DNA of 64,000 bases from Cristatella mucedo (GCA_009760855.2 WPIO01000037.1:3044001-3108000); one strand, 5' to 3'; positions 1 to 62,536 are shown, numbered from the stretch's first letter. The notes: generated by a model from the sequence alone, not told the origin. Numbers and translations are program-made.

Positions 1-907
1 TATTTATTGAATACTGAGTTGGCAGCGACCAGGCCATTTAGGCGCTGCAGGTAGGCTTTAGCAAGCCCTTTAGCACATTTTAAGAAAGCTGGCGATAATA
101 ACAATACAAGCATTTTTATAGCACTCAGAGAAGTAAATCTCTTTTTAGGCACTTTATATATGCTGCGTGGGAAGCTTGTCAGTACGGTTAGAGACAAAAT
201 GCACGGTGTCAGCATGCATAAGCACACAAAGGGCAATTCACATAGACCCACAGAATGCGGTTAGGAACAGATGCACGTACAGGGGGGCACTGCTTGCAGT
301 GAAGCAACTACAGCGAATGCGGCATGGCAAAATGGCAGGCCTCGTCCCAAATAGACCTCGAATAATAACTCTGCCTTCAATGATCTGTCGCAGGAGACTT
401 AACGATACATAGAGACGTAAAAAATGTACTAGCACATTTGAGAAGTGGGATGCTGTAAGAGGTATGTTCCAGAAGCATCAGCTAAAGCTGCATTTACAAG
501 CTTTTGTGACCACCTCTCCAACTTGCAAGTAAAACCAAAGTGATCTGGAGTTTGTCACTTTGTCACAGAAGAACATTTAGCCTTACTACAATTAAATCAT
601 ATAAATGTAGCTCAAAAGACTGGAAATCAAGGGATCTGTAGGTACGCTCACATATCCAAAGAGGGTTCCCGATGCAGCAGCGGTCTCAAAAGGACTGACC
701 TAACGTTCGGCGCCAGAATGCTTCACAGTCATATTTTAAAAGAACCAGTACTAAGTTATAGGATCGCACGGGAAAATTTGCCAACCAGATGCCAAGCGAA
801 TTTCGGCCTAGTTCAAAAAATTGAGACCGGTGGTCTTCATAACAGAGGATTGGATTCGATTGGACACGTTTGGATGCGCCGTTGGCTTTTAAGGCAACCA
901 ACCGCAC
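1..907. other. Ferritin intron 2 (partial)
   Basis: This follows the exon 2 donor. Apart from the LINE tail at 105-440 I see no coding signal. None of the helix C-E motifs of ferritin are present. Confidence 0.6.
105..440 (-). mobile_element. L2/CR1-like LINE 3' UTR fragment
   Basis: This shares the family 3' end (GCACTCAGAGAA...AAATCTC...TAGGCACTTTA), followed by the block with CATGCATAAGCACA and CACAGAATGCGGTT. The same blocks recur at 2455, 4021, 5553, 9265, 13690 and 59045. No coding part remains. Confidence 0.75.
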
Positions 908-1054
908 CTTAACGTCGCCGAAGTCAATGCGGCCGCCGCGCTTGTTCTGGTATTTCATCAGCTTCTCGGCGTGCTCGCGCTCCTCCTCCGACTGCTTCTT
1001 GAAGTACTTGGAGAAGCCTTTCAGGGCCACGTCGTCACGATCGAAGTGGTACGC
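908..1054 (-). CDS. Ferritin exon 2
   Basis: Forty-nine codons covering the A-B turn, helix B and the start of the long loop. It contains the EEREHAEK block with ferroxidase Glu60 and His63. The acceptor is GTTGAAG|GCG, with a poor polypyrimidine tract. The donor is AAG|GTGCGG. Confidence 0.93.
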
Positions 1055-1119
1055 CTTCAACGCAACGGGTCGCAGTCAAGAGCTGAGCAATCGCTATGCC
1101 GGCCGGGCGCTGCGCAGCA

Positions 1120-1163
<44 letters not shown>

Positions 1164-1289
1164 GACGACGCTAGACCCCCTCACCATGCTCTGGTAGACG
1201 TAGCTAGCGTGCAGCTCCATGTTGATCTGCTTGTTCACGCCCGCTTCGCTGGTCTCGTGGTAGTTCTGGCGAACCTGTGAAGCTGCCAT
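908..1289 (-). CDS. Ferritin heavy-chain-like subunit, 5' part (exons 1-2; 3' exons outside window)
   Basis: Cytosolic ferritin stores iron as a 24-subunit shell, and H-type chains oxidise Fe(II) at a ferroxidase site. Exon 1 (1185-1289, 35 codons) starts [10 protein letters not shown] and ends in YVYQSM at donor GTGAGG. Exon 2 (908-1054, 49 codons) starts [11 protein letters not shown] and ends in GDVK at donor GTGCGG. Exon phases are 0/0, and the 84 residues align with about half of a usual 170-175 residue ferritin. Ferroxidase ligands seen are Glu25, Tyr32, Glu60 and His63 (family positions E27, Y34, E62, H65). The residue matching human Tyr29 is His27. The true start is the ATG at 1289-1287; an in-frame GTG just upstream is not a plausible eukaryotic start. 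Exon 2 ends where other animal ferritins have a conserved intron. The segment RIDFGDVK differs from the more usual RIVLQDIK. The missing C-terminal half is not in 1-907, so it should lie left of the window. Homology is certain; the H-type call rests on the ferroxidase residues visible. Confidence 0.95.
1121..1163 (-). repeat. (CGG)14 repeat in ferritin intron 1
   Basis: About 14 uninterrupted CCG units on the plus strand read as CGG/GGC in the ferritin transcript. They occupy a third of the short intron 1055-1184. The alanine- and arginine-rich open frames across it are artefacts of the triplet repeat. Confidence 0.95.
1185..1289 (-). CDS. Ferritin exon 1
   Basis: Thirty-five codons covering the N-terminus and most of helix A, ending with donor ATG|GTGAGG in phase 0. 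It carries ferroxidase Glu25 and Tyr32. Confidence 0.93.
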
Positions 1290-1360
1290 TCTGTGCACTG
1301 GTCGCAGTATAGTTCAGCTGACTGGGAGAGATGATGCTGATGTTTTGACCGAGTTCTAGT

Positions 1361-1391
1361 CGTCCGTGCGTACACTGACGCAGCTAGACGG
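1361..1391 (-). promoter_or_regulatory. Iron-responsive element (IRE) in ferritin 5' UTR
   Basis: On the minus strand the loop CAGTGT (1377-1372) sits on a perfect 5-bp stem, TGCGT (1382-1378) with ACGCA (1371-1367). An unpaired C at 1383 lies directly 5' of the stem. The lower stem continues G-C, then a bulged A, U-G, C-G, U-A, G-C and C-G. This is the canonical C-bulge plus CAGUGN IRE fold bound by iron regulatory proteins, which block ferritin translation when iron is low. It lies 71 nt before the ATG and about 14 nt from the predicted cap site, within the cap-proximal range IREs need. Confidence 0.9.
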
Positions 1392-1399
1392 GCAACACC

Positions 1400-1436
1400 G
1401 AATTGAAGAGCTGCGGCTTGAGCGCCTCAATATATA
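1400..1436 (-). promoter_or_regulatory. Ferritin core promoter: TATA box and initiator
   Basis: A TATATA element lies at 1436-1431 on the minus strand. A perfect initiator match, TCAATTC (YYANWYY), lies at 1406-1400, putting the +1 A at 1404, 32 nt downstream of the TATA start. This spacing is ideal for a TATA promoter and leaves a 115-nt 5' UTR that holds the IRE. The call is inferred from sequence only. Confidence 0.7.
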
Positions 1437-2454
1437 CGGCTGCTGCTGCTGCTGACAGTTTCTTATCAGAATTTTATCTGACTAAGTAAACAGCGATAAC
1501 AGTCGTAGGCAGTAGCTATCACGTGAGTTGGGCAGCTCGGCTCGGTTCGCGCATGCGCTCGTCTAGTTCCGAGGTGTAGTGATGAACGCCGAAAGGCGGC
1601 GAAACCTGCGTTTTTTTTTGCTTTATCGCGCATGCAGACGCTTCTCGCTCGAGTGCAGCGCCGCCGAGACCTCCGAGTTCGGCGAGTCGGAACCACTGGG
1701 AAGAGACAGGAAACGACCGAGAGAAGCGATTACTGGGCCTCAGTGGGGCCACCGAGTGCAGGAATATCTATACGATTCCCGTCAGTTCGATTAGCTTAAT
1801 GGAACTACATCCACCTACATCCTTCTTGCTGGACGAATACCGAACTGCCAACTCGATTGCCATCCTCATGCGGCCTCAATCTATTAACTTTTAGTTGCTG
1901 CGCCTGGATAAAATGCACAGTGCGGCTTAACTCGCCCTAAACCTAAAGCTGCTCAGGCTTTTGGCGTCCCGAGGTAGATTCCTCAGCACTACACCCACTT
2001 ATTGTTAATTTACTAGTATAAGTCACACCCTAAATCTATGGATACTTTTTAAAAACTTACTAAATATACAGCTCATTATATATTCTTGTTGACTTGACCA
2101 TGTCGTTTGGTAGCACAGCAGACAGCCAGCCGATGCCCAACACCGACAGTGTATTCCCAAAGCACGGAGCCCAAGAGCTAACGGCTCCCATCGGCCCCGG
2201 CTCTCACACGACTCCCCTTCTCCAGTCCCCTGGTCGACTCCGATGATTCATCGAGGACCACAGCTGTGCAGCGGCCGACCCTGATGGTGAATCCACCATC
2301 TGGCCACCAGCTGGTTACCGGCCTGTGTCCATGCCACTTCACAGGCGGACCACAGCAGTGCACCGGCCCCTCTCGGTGGTGCTTCTAACAGCTCACCAAT
2401 GGCTTATCACAGGAGCCGGCATACAATACATACATACGTACATACGAACTACAG
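1437..2454. other. Intergenic stretch upstream of ferritin
   Basis: No supportable gene. Positions 1520-1760 are CpG-rich with short open frames on both strands that resemble nothing I recognise. The area may include distal ferritin promoter sequence. Confidence 0.4.
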
Positions 2455-2755
2455 ACCACATTTAAAAAGAACTTAAAAACACCTATTTAGGACAGCATTT
2501 AGTGGGTCCCTCTGATTCGTCCTTCATGTGCTTATGCCTGCTGACACTGTGCATGCTGCCACTAACCACATTTGCATGCTGACCCTGTGCATGTCACCCC
2601 TAATCATGTTACATGTTATTCATGTTGTTTGTTTATCAAGCATGATATTACTCACCATTCAATTGCATTTCCCTTTGCAACAAATGTAAAGCGCCTAGAA
2701 AGAGATTGAGTTCTCTGAGGGCGCTTTATCAAGTGCATTATTATTGTTATTCATA
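2455..2755 (+). mobile_element. L2/CR1-like LINE 3' UTR
   Basis: A nearly complete 3' UTR of the resident LINE, from the TTAAAAACACCTATTTAGGA block to the terminal AAGCGCCTAGAAAGAGATTG box. It ends in a short TTATTATTG microsatellite, the usual end of this family here. Confidence 0.85.
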
Positions 2756-3171
2756 TAAGTTTGCTTTACTCGTCAAAGTTAGCAAGAAACTCGTCATCAG
2801 TATCATCATTCAGTCATCAGTATCACTGCCAACTCTTTTGTTTTCTATTCTGAAATATTGTCCGAATCGTCACTTTCACAGTATGCCGTGACTGACACTG
2901 ACTTGCAGCGTATAAGTTGCAGGTGTATTTTATTTTTAAAAAAAAACGAAGAAAGTGCGACTTATACTCGGAAAAATACGGTAGTTGCCGACGCTTTAAC
3001 AATATTACCTTTGCTATAGTGCACTCAGAGAACCCAATCACTTTATAGGCCCTTAACATTTAAGAGTTGCAGGCTGGAAGTAATAAGTGCTTTCGGAAAA
3101 CCTTAGCGCTGTAAACAAGTTTGATAACCACGTACGTGCTATCGCCGCGGAGGTTATCGAGCGACACTCAA

Positions 3172-3209
3172 ACTTTGCACCGGGTGGACTTGTCCACCCG
3201 GTGCAAAGT
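3172..3209. repeat. Perfect 38-bp hairpin
   Basis: Arms 3172-3189 and 3192-3209 are exact reverse complements of 18 nt around a 2-nt TT loop. The arms contain GCACCGGGTGG. No gene is nearby. Confidence 0.95.
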
Positions 3210-3335
3210 CGGCCTTGCGTCACGAGCGCCTCACAGTCGCTAAGCTCGGTGGTTTTCAAGCGCCGCTCGCTTGGGCTTCGGAGTGCAGACATTTCCGGTG
3301 TGCCTCTCTAGCAGGGAGAGGCTCGAGAAGGCAGG

Positions 3336-3371
3336 GAGAGAGAGAGAGAGAGGGAGAGGGAGAGAGAGGGA

Positions 3372-3428
<57 letters not shown>
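3336..3428. repeat. (GA)n microsatellite
   Basis: An interrupted then pure GA tract on the plus strand, followed by a CpG-rich stretch to about 3,800. I cannot tie that stretch to any gene. Ser/Leu- and Arg/Glu-rich open frames across it are repeat artefacts. Confidence 0.95.
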
Positions 3429-3429
<1 letters not shown>

Positions 3430-4020
3430 ACGGGCCGCCGGGGTCGAAAAGGGCGGCCGTTCAAGCTAAGGATCGCGTCGGCGCCCACTTTAGTATCGCG
3501 TCGAGTGAAACGAAGAGGCGGTGGCGGCTGCGGAAAAGCTCACACGGCTGCAGACGGCGACACACTGAAGGCGCGGGAGTCGCCAAGTTCGCGGGCGAGC
3601 GTAAGCAGAGCAGGAGCAGAGCGGGAGCAGAGCAGAAGCACGGGGCGACAGGCCGAAATGGGCCAGCAGCGTCAATGCCGTCCGTCCGTCGCCGACGGGG
3701 TAGCTTAACGGCGCCGAGAAAAAGCGCAGGGACGGCGCTGCCGCTCGAGGTTCGGACGTTACACTGATTTGGCGACGCTGCCCGCCCAGCGGGTTTCGAG
3801 TGTCGCTGAGTGCCGGGTAGCTACGAAGGCGAGCTCGTAGAACTGTTGGAGCTTCGGAGAGCTTACGGGGACGATGCCGTGCCTACTAGCGCGACTCGTC
3901 ATGCTCCGAAGTTATACTTGACCGCTGCGAAATGCCGATGCCGTAGCGATTGTGAAGTCGGCATGAACGTCGCGATTACGATGTCATGCGTGCTGCCGAA
4001 AACGGGGCCGGCCAGCGATA

Positions 4021-5545
4021 TAATAATAATAATAATAATAATTCACTTGATAAAGCGCCCTCAGAGAACTTAATCTCTCTCTAGGCGCTTTACAGTTGCT
4101 GCAAAGTGAAATGCAATTGAATGGTAAGTAAAATCATGCTTGAAAAACAAACAAAATGAATAATATGGTTAGGGGTGACATGCACAGGGTCAGCATGCGA
4201 ATGTGGTTAGTGGCAGCATGCACAGTGTCAGCACGTATAAGCACATCAAGGACGAATCACAGGGACCCGCTAAATGCTGTTCTAAATAGGTGTGTTTTTA
4301 GGTTCCTTTTAAATGTGGTCAGGTCAGGGCATGTTCTGACGCAGGTCGGGAGGGAGTTCCAGGCTTTGGGAGCATACGAACTAAATGCACGGTCTCCAAA
4401 GGATTTAAGGTTTGTACGAGGTATTTCTAGACTGTTGGATTCCGAAAAGCGGGTGGTACGATGCTTGGCCTGATGGGGTAGTATATCTGAAAGATAGGCT
4501 GGAGCTATAGAATGAAGGGACCTAAAAGTGAGCGACAAAACCTTGAAGTCAATCTGTTGCTTGACTGGTAGCCAGTGCAGGTCGGCGAGAAGTGGAGTAA
4601 TGTGCCAACTGCGACGCTCACGACAGACAAGTCTAGCTGCCGAGTTTTGCACCAGCTGCAATCGCCTGATCGCACATGCCGGTAGGCCAGTAAGCAGTGA
4701 GTTGCAGAAGTCGAGACGGGATGTCACGAATGCATGGACCAACTTAGATGTGGTATCCTTATCTAAACAAGCCCTAATTTTAGCAATGCTATGAAGCTGA
4801 AAATAGGCGGATTTGACCGTGGAGCTGATATGGTCGTCTAACGAGAGGTCGCTTTGGAATATGACACCTAGATTTCGAGCTGCGATTTGCAAGCCGCCAG
4901 CGAATGTGGCCATGTGCCGAACGGCTCGTGCTCTCCTACTAGCAAAAGAACCGTATCAAGCACAGAGCCCTCAGGTACCCCATACTTCAGTTATTCCTCG
5001 ATTGATTTCTTTATCGGTTCGCATCAATAATCTCTGGAGTCTCCCACTGAGATAGACCCTGGACCGTTGCTGTGCAGTACCAGCCAGAGATGCCCAGGCG
5101 AGATGAGCAGCCCTCGTTAAGTACTTGGTGATCGACAGTATCAAAAGTTGCCGAAAGATGGAGCAAAATAAGCAGATACTCTACCGAAGCTGCATTCCTG
5201 AGAAGGTCGTTATACGCCCAAGTAATGTTGACTGTGGAGTGATTAACTCTAAAACCACACTGGAACTTACTATCTTGTGCGAAGCTTCAATGTATGAGTA
5301 TAGCTGGTCTGCCACGACTAGTTCTAGTGTCTTTGATAGGAACGGTAGAAGGACGACTGGGCAGAAGTTGTAAGTTCTCTTGGTCAAGTGTTGCTTTCTT
5401 GCCTTTTTGAAAGGTGCTGGGACATGACCTGAGGCTAATGACATATTTGCAATATTTGCTATGCATGGCCGCAGCCTTGCACAACAAAAATTGGAAACCT
5501 ATAGTAACTCTATAACTCGACAAAGCTTCAAGGACGAAGTAGGTG
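4021..5545 (-). mobile_element. L2/CR1-like LINE, reverse transcriptase to 3' end, 5'-truncated
   Basis: Reading right to left, a degenerate RT segment (VPAPFKKA, LLPFLSKTLE, then a relic near ATFDTVDH) leads into an open 218-codon C-terminal block, 4913-4257. That block contains NLGVIFQSDLSLDDHIS, VTSRLDFCNSLLTGLP and HITPLLADLHWLPVKQQ, and ends in SGSL before a stop. The 3' UTR and an AAT/ATT microsatellite follow at 4021-4040. The upstream RT half has several stops, so the copy is dead. Non-LTR elements of this type move by target-primed reverse transcription. Confidence 0.9.
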
Positions 5546-5552
5546 TTACACA

Positions 5553-5845
5553 TTTAAAGGAAACTTAAAAACACCTATTTAGGACAGCATTTAGTGGGTC
5601 CCTGTGATTCGTCCTTGATGTGCTTATACGTGCTGACACTGTGCACGCTGCCACTAACCACATTTGCATGCTGACCCTGTGCATGTCACCCCTAACCATA
5701 TTATTCATTTTGTTTGTTTTTCAAGCATGATTTTACTTACTATTCTATTGCATATCACTTTGCAGCAAATGTAAAGCGCCTAGAAAGAGATTAAGTTCTC
5801 TGAGGGCGCTTTATCAAGCGCAATATTATTATTATTATTATTACA
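5553..5845 (+). mobile_element. L2/CR1-like LINE 3' UTR, head-to-head with the 4021-5545 copy
   Basis: The same 3' UTR as at 2455, beginning at AAGGAAACTTAAAAACACC and ending in AAGCGCCTAGAAAGAGATTA plus a TTATTATTATTA tail. It abuts the 5' end of the opposite-strand copy within about 10 bp. Confidence 0.85.
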
Positions 5846-6245
5846 CAGGCGAGTCAACAGGAGAATAAATGTCGGTGCATGAGAATTGTGGTAGTGAGTT
5901 CCACAGTCGAGGACCAGTAGAGCAAAAGCTTCTGCAGCCAGTGGTCTTCTTATGTGTAAGAAGGGAACGGCTAATTTATTGCCCACTGAGGACCTGAGAC
6001 CGCGACGAGGTTGGACCTGGTGTAGCAGTTCAGCTAGGATAGAAGTAGCCAAGCCACGGTGAGCGTTGTGGGTGAGTTTAAGAATTTTGCCTTCTTTACT
6101 GCCGGCATTCGAGCTGTTTGTATCGAAATGGCCCTTGTTTTGTGCAGGGCATCCCAATCGTCAACGGCTTCAGCGATGCTTAATAACGAGGGATCACACG
6201 AACTCTGAGAGTCGCCTCGCGTGATAGGCAAGCCCAAGTCTAAGC
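5846..6245 (-). mobile_element. LINE C-terminal coding fragment, second subfamily
   Basis: The minus strand reads GLRSSVGNKLAVPFLH and DCGTHYHNSHA, a typical end of an L2-clade reverse transcriptase ORF. It resembles the 38670 copy (INKLTVSLLCLK, ECGTHFHNSYA) more than the 4021 copy. Flanking plus-strand sequence at 6250-6365 carries another short LINE tail (AAGCGCTTGGATAGAGATTAGG). Confidence 0.65.
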
Positions 6246-6495
6246 ATGATAAGTATTTGTTATCATTCCTCTGGCATTGAGTAAGTTGTAAAGCGCTTGG
6301 ATAGAGATTAGGTTATCTTAGGACGCTACACGAAAGACATGTTTATTATCGTTATTATTATTATCATAGGTCAACCAACCGAGATGTCACCACTCAGGTA
6401 AATCCGATAAGCACCCCTGATAATTCACTTCGGCATTCCACCACATGTACATACCAATGATGATAAGTAACGATGCAGTGGCAGGCGGCACACAA

Positions 6496-6501
6496 TTTAT
6501 T
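6496..6501 (-). terminator. Polyadenylation signal of the ZNF593-like gene
   Basis: AATAAA on the minus strand, 514 nt after the stop, in the context TTCAATAAATTG. It is the first such hexamer I see downstream. Confidence 0.6.
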
Positions 6502-7014
6502 GAAGACTACAGCTCACGAAGCAGAGCACGGTTTCGCTGCAGCCGGAGCCTAGGTCTCACTGACGTGGTGGTAGCGGCAAGCATGCCGTGCCACATTAGC
6601 CATTAGATGGCAAGTCAGTCGTCGACTAGCCTGGCTGGCAGCCCCGACTCTCAAGAGACAGATACCCTCGCGGTGACCAAAACACAATCTTGTCAGCCGA
6701 TCTACGGGAGGTGCCCTTGACTCCCAGGCCTCTAGCATCTGCTGCCGGCTTGCAACATGCTGGCAAATTGCCATATCGCTTACATCGTACCCGTGACCGT
6801 GGTGCCAGCAGTCAACAGTCCAGCACTCAGCTTGTCATCGGTCGGATGATCGTGCAGGAGGGAGGGGGGTGGAGTGGGCCAAAGATCGATCGGCTGCACA
6901 GCCCAGCACGTACGCGGCTCGGCAGGCTGCCATAGCCATGAGCTCACAGCACTTCCCTGCCAAGTGCAGTACTGCCAGAGGCACAGCCTTGGCAGCCTGA
7001 CTCCTCGAACTGAC

Positions 7015-12403
<5,389 letters not shown>

Positions 12404-13689
12404 GACGACCTAGCCGCTCAGCAGCAACGTGGGCCGAAAAAACCTTCACCCTGCTCATGAATGTCACGGATAGCAACTAACGCTCCTTGGTGTGTGGAGA
12501 GCGGTTCCGGTGGCCGCAAATTCATACATTACATAATCGTGAAAATAAGTTGTATGGGAAAGTTTGACCGGATCGCAGTTTACCGATCATTTTTACCGAT
12601 TCGTTTTAATAGCTTCTACTAGGTCTAATGCAGCGAAAATTTAATTCTGAGCTAGCTAAGTTTCTTTATGCAGCCACACGTCCATGAATCCTTGTTACTC
12701 TGCTAACTAACGCTGTGAAAAATCAGAAAAAATAGATGTTCAAGGTAATATCTACCCGGGTAGATAGTCTTTCCCAGTTCTCTCAAGAAAGTAGTGCGCA
12801 TACCCTGGTTCAATTACAGTCCATAGCCGGCAAGCCGTGTGCGTTTGGCCACGTTCGTATAGTGGCTCCTTGTCCCGTTTTCGTAGTTACCATTGTAGGG
12901 CAGTGACCGGCTAGAATGCGTTACAGTTACTGACCATCTAGAAGATGGGTCCAGCTGTAGCGAAATTCAGGTTGATCTCGGAGCCCAGGTTTCCCACAGA
13001 GCGCTCCGCCAACATCGGTTCGCCAGGTGCCTACTGACGAGTTTATAAACGCAATAACTTTCTAGCAAAATCCGCAAAGGTTAGGTTTCTTGTTGGCGTC
13101 GCCATCGGAACAACTCAGTAAACCGCAATTCTGCTATCCGTCGGACCCGGCCCAGCTCTGTTGGCTGTGGAGGCCACCGAAAGCATAGTGACTGATGTCA
13201 GTAGGAAACGCAGTGAAGGTCAACAGCCGTGGTCCACTAGTACCAGAAACATCTAAACTTATAGACAGTTCTCGTCGTTTTATCTGTTTTTAGTTAGTTT
13301 TTAGCAGAGTTTTTATCTTTGCACATCTGGCTCATTGGCCAAAGTTTATCCAGTTTACTGGCTAAAACGGTAATTCGTCCTAGTTTGGCTCCGGGTAGAG
13401 GTGAAAGCCATGCCATTGTCGGCAGAGGTCGCGCGGGCTCGACCCCTGCGGCAGCATGTGAAGCCTCTGGCTAGAGATGAAGTTCTTCGCGGGGTGCTGC
13501 TGATTTATACGATTCACGGTCCTGCTTCGAAGTCGTATAATGGACATTTTCATAACAAATGCACAGGTTCCCAATTTATTATAGCAATGGAAATGTGGCC
13601 ATTTTGTAACCAATAAAATTCTAGGTCGTCTACCAAATTAAATGACCCAAGGAGATAGAAGCGCCATTACCTATTTTCGAGGCCTCCAC
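12404..13689. other. Intergenic stretch upstream of the ZNF593-like gene
   Basis: It should contain the promoter and 5' UTR of the ZNF593-like gene, but no TATA box stands out. An 18-bp palindrome TATCTACCCGGGTAGATA lies near 12,760. Nothing else is supportable. Confidence 0.4.
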
Positions 13690-14860
13690 ATAGCTGAAAT
13701 GGACAAAGATCATCTGAAGTACCTCTGAAATATGGAGTACCTCAGGGCTCCGTGCTAGGTCCGGTTCTTTTCACGGTTTATACTCTCCCTCTTGCTGATG
13801 TGATTGCCAAGCACCATGTAGGCTTTCACTTCTATGCGGATGCCACTCAGTTGTACCTTTGCTTTGATCCCTCCTAGCCTTCGCCCACCTCAAATTCTCT
13901 CAACTCACTTGCTGCATGCATTGATGACATCTGCACATGGATGGCAGCAAATTTTCTAAAACTAAAACGATGATAAAACTAACTTACTAGTTGTGGGCAA
14001 ACCCAGTGTGATTCAGAAATTGGAAAGGCAAGCTCAAAATTGGCTCTGCCAGCATATCTCCAGTTGAATCAGCTCGAAATCTAGGTGTCATATTCCAAAG
14101 CGACCTCTCGCTGGCCGACCATATCAGCTCCACAGTCAAATCCGCCTATTTTCAGCTTCATAACATTGCTAAAATTCGGGCTTGTTTAGATAAGGATACC
14201 ACATCTAAGTTAGTCCAAACATTCGTGACATCCCGTCTCGAATTCTGCAACTCACTGCTTACTGGCCTACCAGCATGCGCAATCAGGCGATTGCAGCTGG
14301 TGCAAAACTCTGCAGCTAGGCTTGTCTGTCGTGAACATCGCAGTTGCCACATTACTCCACTTCTCGCCGACCTGCACTGGCTACCAGTCAAGCAACAGAT
14401 TGACTTCAAGGTTTTGTCGCTCACTTTTAGGTCCCTTCATTCTATGGCTCCAGCCTATCTTTCAGATATACTATCCCATCAGGCCACGCATCGTACCACA
14501 CGCTTTTCGGAATCCAATAGTCTACAAATACCTCGTACAAACCTCAAATCCTTTGGAGACCGTGCATTTAGTTCGTATGCTCCCAAAGCCTGGAACTCCC
14601 TCCCGACCTGCGTCAGAACATGCCCTGACCTGACCACATTTTAAAGGAACTTAAAAACACCTATTTAGGACAGCATTTAGTGGGTCCCTGTGAGTCGTCC
14701 TTCATGTGCTTATGCTCATGCAAGTGCTGACATTGTGCATGCTGCCACTAACCACATTTGCATGCTGACCCTGTGCATGTCACCCCTAACCATGTTATTC
14801 ATTTTGTTTGTTTTTCTAGCATGATTTTACTCAAGTGCATTATTATTATTATTATTATTA
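13690..14860 (+). mobile_element. L2/CR1-like LINE, degenerate RT to 3' end
   Basis: The plus strand reads [15 protein letters not shown], then a decayed catalytic box [10 protein letters not shown] (YADD changed to YADA). After frameshifts come VTSRLEFCNSLLTGLP-like and HITPLLADLHWLPVKQQ blocks, SYAPKAWNSLPTCVRT, and the family 3' UTR ending in a TTATTATTA microsatellite. Several stops make it inactive. Confidence 0.88.
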
Positions 14861-15701
14861 TAGCTCTCGGCACGGGCACACTGTTAACGAGGGTAGGGAA
14901 GTACATGACCATGGCTAGCCCCTCGGGTCGGTACGGATCAGGGCTGCAGCCCCTCAGTCTGGGCTTTGAACCGCAATCGTGGGTCACTCACATAGTCCTA
15001 CGGGTACACTGCTGGTGCAGGTTGACATCGCGACGACACCCCTTGAATTCGTCATTTAAAAAACAGCTCAAGCCAATCCATTCCTCTCAGCTTCTGCTTC
15101 GTCCTGTGAAATGTCCTCTGTGGGCTTGTAGGTGCTTAAATTGTGTATATTATCACTAACCAATCAACCTTCCTTGACCAGCAGGAACTGAGTAGCTTAA
15201 TATTTTGTTAACGTTGATCGCCCTAGAATCAGATGTAGATACACTGTGCCTTATCAATTCCGGGAGATGTTGACTCGGAATGGATCAAAGCAACCCGATA
15301 ATCACTATCCAGCATAGCGCCTAAGAAGAATCTCAGAGCTCGGCCTCGTCCGTCCAAGGCCAATTTAGCCCCCGGCTCATGCTCAAAGCACAGCCGCTGA
15401 CGTTCAGTTCCCAATTCTCGATTCGACTACCGGCAGGACATTTCGTGAGAAGGACCATCGGCACCTATAGCTGGGTATCTACAAGTTGTAAATTCAAAAG
15501 CAAATATAAATGGCAGCAGTGGAGAACAGCTGGCCCATCTGTTGATTTGCAGTGCCTGCTGCAAGGACACTTTGCTGCCAAGCATGCAAAACCACGGCCC
15601 TGCAAGGCTGCTGGCTCTCGAGAGTGCTTTCGACATGCTCAGTAGCACGCATTGCATCACACGGAAGGCAGAAAGGCAGCTCCTTTGCAAACCAGTGCGA
15701 C
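14861..15701. other. Intergenic stretch with LINE scraps
   Basis: A LINE UTR-like fragment at 15050-15180 (CTTCTGCTTCGTCCTGTGAAA) matches one near 38,300. No gene is visible. Confidence 0.4.
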
Positions 15702-15707
15702 TTTATT
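15702..15707 (-). terminator. Polyadenylation signal of glutamate synthase
   Basis: AATAAA on the minus strand (context CTCAATAAAGTCG), 464 nt past the stop codon. Confidence 0.6.
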
Positions 15708-16170
15708 GAGTCGACAGAAACACGCGAACACTTAAAAATCAATATTCAACAAACATTCATACGACGATAACCAAATCTGTCGAATAAGTGCTGAATGAAA
15801 GCTGCCAATGACACTGCGGCCTGGACGAGAAACAGGACCGCGATGGATACAAACAAAAAACGGCGAACACATAAAATCGCTGGCCCCTATTCGGGTGCCG
15901 GGTAGAGGAAGGAGGTTTCGAGGCTCGGCGGACGCCATCCCAAACCATTAGGCATCCCGCTCTGCCGAGCGCGATCGAGCTTGTGCTAGACATGCACAGG
16001 GGGGGGGGCTCGATCGCTCCATGTCGCTGGCAAGCCGAAGAGCAAACGAGAGGTTCCCTAGGTGGAGCAGAGACAGAGAGACGAAGTGGGCGCCTTCTGT
16101 CGCTGCGTCCACGCCATTCCATAGCGTCCAGGCCGTTCCCTCGGCGGCGGGGAATTCGTCGCTCGTCGGC

Positions 16171-62536
<46,366 letters not shown>

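Noticed and set aside
870..1280. Plus-strand Arg-rich frame opposite ferritin
   Set aside because: Shadow of ferritin exons and the CGG repeat.
1035..1298. Ferritin start at an upstream in-frame GTG (MHRMAAS)
   Set aside because: Eukaryotic ferritins start at ATG; MAASQ at 1289 matches the family N-terminus and follows the IRE leader.
3271..3708. Plus-strand 145-codon frame in the CpG-rich GA region
   Set aside because: Driven by the GA repeat and high GC; no domain, no splice-supported continuation.
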